A stretch of 28,235 bases of DNA from a virus. Within the stretch, counting starts at the first letter, position 1, and every line of letters begins with the position of its first letter. The position numbers and the translations under genes are program-made. Below, piece by piece: positions 25,786-28,235 of this stretch. The notes under the pieces were generated by a model. That model ran no database searches. It worked only from the letters and a program-made list of their open reading frames with translations, and was not told the DNA's origin. The DNA lies in IMG/VR virus record IMGVR_UViG_3300045120_000539, positions 1 to 28,235 of that record. One strand, written 5' to 3'.

Positions 25786-28235
25786 GTGGGCGACGTCTGG
25801 CGTCCCTGCCCCTCTCCGTGCTGCGATGGCGACGATCCGGAGCACGCGATCGTGCAGGTGCACGACGCGCCGACGGGCGATGTCTGGCCCGTGAAGGTGC
25901 CATTCGAACACCGGCACGACCCGGTCGGCTGGGGGATCGAGCCGCGCCTCCGGTTCAAGGCGGCGGACGGCCGCGACCGCAATGGGATCGAGGTCGCGCG
26001 CGACAAGGAGGGCGTCGAGGCCGTCGACCACGAGGGCAAGCTGCACCGGCTCGATCACGGCACGTTCACCCGCTGGCATCCGCTCGACGGCGACCTCGAC
26101 GGCGACCTGCCTTTGCCGAAGTTCCGCGGGGCCACGATCCCGATGCGCAAGGCCGAGTCGTCGCCGGCGACGTCGCCGGCGGACCCCGAGGAACACCACT
26201 CGAAGCACGTCGCGCTCAAGCCGGGCGACCGCTGGGTGACGGCGCATCCGAACGGGCCCGGTGAGAAGGGCGTGCCGATCTTGATTCGCCCGAACCCCGA
26301 CGGCTCGCACCGCATCATCGGCGGGGCTGGCGGCAAGCTCACGCACCTCCGCCTCAAGCACGTCAAGACCGAAGAGGAGATGAAGGCGGCGACGTCGGAC
26401 AAGGCCGCCGACAAGAAAGCGGCCGAGAAAGCGCGTGTCGCCGCACTGACGCCGGAGCAGCGCGACGCCGAGAAGAAGGCGAAAGGCGCCGTCGAGAAGG
26501 CCAAGCACCACGCCGAACGCCAGTTCATCGAGAAGGTGCGCGAGAAGCTCGGCGGAGTCTCGCAAGATCTGGACGAGTCGAAGCTGTCGGACATGTCCGA
26601 CGGCGCTCGGAAGCTCATTCTCGGTCGACACCACCGGAAGCAGCTCAAGGAAGCGCTCGGCCGAAAGGATGACATCGCGCGCAAGCTCGTCGAGCACAAC
26701 GTCGACGAAGCGACCGCCGGCGCGATGATCGAGAACGCCGTCCGCGCCGAGCCGGCCGTGCTCGAGCAGGCGCACGACCTGGCTGCGCTCGAGCTGTCGC
26801 TCAACAGCGCCGAAGAGCAGGAGCGCAAGGACGAGCGCGCGATCAACACCTCCCGGTCGCCCAACAAGGGCGGAGGCGTGTCCGACCAGGCGCTCGAGGC
26901 CGACCTCGCCAGCATCGACAAGGAGCCCGATCCTGCGAAGGCGCTGGAGAAGCTCGGCGGACGCTCCGACGCGGAGAAGCCCGGCGCACCTCCCGAGGAA
27001 GCGTCCAAGGAGCTCGAGCGCCGCGCGCTCGAGGCGGTCGACGACGCGAAGCGTCTCGTCCAGGCGAGCAAGGGCGAGGGCGTCGACGACCCGATCACCA
27101 AGCGCGTCGTGCAGAAGGCGCTCGAGCGTGCGGGGCTCGACCTGCAGACACCGCCGGCGGAGGCGGCCGCCGTCCTGCAGAAGGAGGCCGGTCGGAAGGC
27201 TCGACGCGCCGAGATCCAGCGCGCGCGCGCCGAGACGCTGGCGAAGATGGAGAAGGACGGAGGCGAGGGCGGAGCTGCGAAAGCGCGCGGTGCTCTGGCG
27301 TTCTCCGACCTGCTCTCGGGCATCGCTGGTACGGCCGCGACCGCGAAGAAGATGGGGCTCATCGACTCCGAGCGGACGCCGCTCCAGGAGCCCGAGATCG
27401 CCGAGATCCGCGACATCCTGCAGAGCGCCGGCGACCTCCGCGCGAAACAGAAGGCGTTTAAGGAGATGAATGCCGCCGCGGAGAAGGGCGACTACGACAA
27501 GTCGCGCCGCGCGTTCGACCTGCAGGTCGAGGCCGCGCCGTCGCAGGTCGACGCTGACGTCGAGGAGGACGTCCGCCGCGCGCTCACGAACCAGCTCCTC
27601 GGCATCGCGAATCCGAAGTCGGCCGTCCACGTGCAGAGCGTCGCGAACGCCCATTACGGCACGCTCGCCGACGTCGGGCTCGGTGTCGGCGGGAGTCGGT
27701 ACCTCGATCGCTCGGTCGTCGACGCCGTCGGGCTCGGCAACGCGGCCGTGCTCATGCGGCACGCGATGGAGTCGGACGGGCACGCGCCGGCGACGGTGCT
27801 CACCGCGCTCGAGCGTCACCACGTCGCGTCGATCAACCGCGAGAGCACACGCGCGCTCGCGCAGGCCGAGGCGGCGATCCCAGGCCTGCAGGCGACCGTC
27901 GAATCGACCGGCGACCTGCAGAAGGCCATGGCACAGCTCGGCACGTACGAAACCGACATGGACGAAGCGCAGCGCTCCGTCGGCTCGGCGATCGGCAAGC
28001 TCGAGGCGACGGCGGCGCTGGGGCAGGCCTTCCGTGAGAAGGTGCCCGACGTCCTGACGATCAAGGGCGCGGAGGGTTCCTCGCTCGATACGCAGGTCGC
28101 CTGGCTCCATGCGGCGGGCCTGACGCCCGGCGACTACCGCATCGACCACGCGACGAAGACGGTCACCATCCCGAAAGGCGCCTGGGGAAAGCTGATCCAC
28201 AAGACGCCGAAAGACGAGATCGAACGTCAGCAGGC
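25786..28235 (+). CDS. Giant helical polyvalent-type protein, 3' end outside the window
   Basis: At least 816 residues from GTG 25786, open to the window end. The start is tentative because no good ribosome-binding site precedes it. The N-terminus has a Cys cluster (C8, C12, C13) and FEHRHDPVGWGIEPRLRFK. Residues about 140-190 carry the module KHVALKPGDRWVTAHPNGPG ... GGAGGKL, which I know from the front of many phage large polyvalent and Mu-F-associated proteins (usual form: WxTxHPNGxxxKGxxVxI ... GGxGGKF). From about 200 onwards the protein is Ala/Glu/Lys/Arg-rich helix, probably extended or coiled (KAADKKAAEKARVAAL), with a final domain at about 620-816. An antisense frame of 859 codons covers the same DNA but is a shadow. 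Further enzymatic domains (helicase or methylase) may lie beyond the window. Confidence 0.72.
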   Translation, partial: MGDVWRPCPSPCCDGDDPEHAIVQVHDAPTGDVWPVKVPFEHRHDPVGWGIEPRLRFKAADGRDRNGIEVARDKEGVEAVDHEGKLHRLDHGTFTRWHPLDGDLDGDLPLPKFRGATIPMRKAESSPATSPADPEEHHSKHVALKPGDRWVTAHPNGPGEKGVPILIRPNPDGSHRIIGGAGGKLTHLRLKHVKTEEEMKAATSDKAADKKAAEKARVAALTPEQRDAEKKAKGAVEKAKHHAERQFIEKVREKLGGVSQDLDESKLSDMSDGARKLILGRHHRKQLKEALGRKDDIARKLVEHNVDEATAGAMIENAVRAEPAVLEQAHDLAALELSLNSAEEQERKDERAINTSRSPNKGGGVSDQALEADLASIDKEPDPAKALEKLGGRSDAEKPGAPPEEASKELERRALEAVDDAKRLVQASKGEGVDDPITKRVVQKALERAGLDLQTPPAEAAAVLQKEAGRKARRAEIQRARAETLAKMEKDGGEGGAAKARGALAFSDLLSGIAGTAATAKKMGLIDSERTPLQEPEIAEIRDILQSAGDLRAKQKAFKEMNAAAEKGDYDKSRRAFDLQVEAAPSQVDADVEEDVRRALTNQLLGIANPKSAVHVQSVANAHYGTLADVGLGVGGSRYLDRSVVDAVGLGNAAVLMRHAMESDGHAPATVLTALERHHVASINRESTRALAQAEAAIPGLQATVESTGDLQKAMAQLGTYETDMDEAQRSVGSAIGKLEATAALGQAFREKVPDVLTIKGAEGSSLDTQVAWLHAAGLTPGDYRIDHATKTVTIPKGAWGKLIHKTPKDEIERQQ

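Noticed and set aside
24078-26039. Extension of the fibre gene upstream to 26039
   Set aside because: The residues before ATG 25295 are Arg/Leu-rich shadow sequence and would cross two plus-strand genes; ATG 25295 has a ribosome-binding site.
25621-28200. An 859-codon open frame on the minus strand
   Set aside because: It is Arg/Leu/Val-rich with no motifs and lies opposite a plus-strand frame that stays open to the window end with G/C-rich third positions and a known N-terminal module. It is a shadow typical of high-GC DNA.

Overview
The window is a 28 kb piece of a tailed double-stranded DNA phage (Caudoviricetes-type) or prophage. It carries a terminase small-subunit-like gene, a GpA-type large terminase, a portal protein and a Mu-F-like minor head protein in the usual order, followed by structural and fibre genes. 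The DNA is very G+C rich (roughly two thirds by eye, third positions higher still), GTG starts are common, and genes often overlap by four bases (GTGA/ATGA). This points to a high-GC bacterial host, but nothing in the sequence identifies it. No integrase, repressor, replication, lysis or tRNA gene is visible. No major capsid protein is recognisable either, so this is a fragment of a larger genome.

Layout. 1-7256: packaging and head entry (zinc-binding fragment, TerS-like, TerL, small gene, portal, and small genes of unknown role including a two-helix membrane protein). 7274-10141: a small exported protein, the Mu-F-like head protein and two unknown genes. A strong hairpin terminator at about 10319-10357 ends this block. 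10414-16442: a virion-appendage protein followed by a run of small and giant multidomain proteins that look like polyvalent or internal virion proteins. 16398-18843 (minus strand): a three-gene operon led by a C5-cytosine DNA methyltransferase. A divergent promoter pair at 18867-18948 separates it from a plus-strand group: an XF1762-like acyltransferase-fold protein, an unknown gene, and a 689-residue fusion of a pyrophosphatase-like domain with a JAB/JAMM metallopeptidase-like domain. 22289-25295 (minus strand): two tail spike/fibre genes. 25389-28235: a small structural-type gene and the first 816 residues of another giant helical protein that runs off the window.

How it may work together. 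The terminase, portal and Mu-F proteins package DNA and build the portal vertex; the minus-strand genes make host-binding fibres. The distinctive part is the group of large multidomain proteins (genes at 11482, 12106, 12340, 20219 and 25786). Several share short N-terminal or internal modules, one of which also exists as a free-standing 74-residue protein. Their domains (zinc finger plus OB-like, a degenerate topoisomerase-IB-like domain that lacks the catalytic tyrosine, inorganic pyrophosphatase-like, JAB peptidase-like) match the theme of phage polyvalent proteins thought to be carried in the virion and delivered with the DNA. The methyltransferase and the XF1762-like protein, transcribed divergently from one spacer, suggest a DNA-modification function that protects the genome. 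The delivery and modification roles are inferences from domain type and position.
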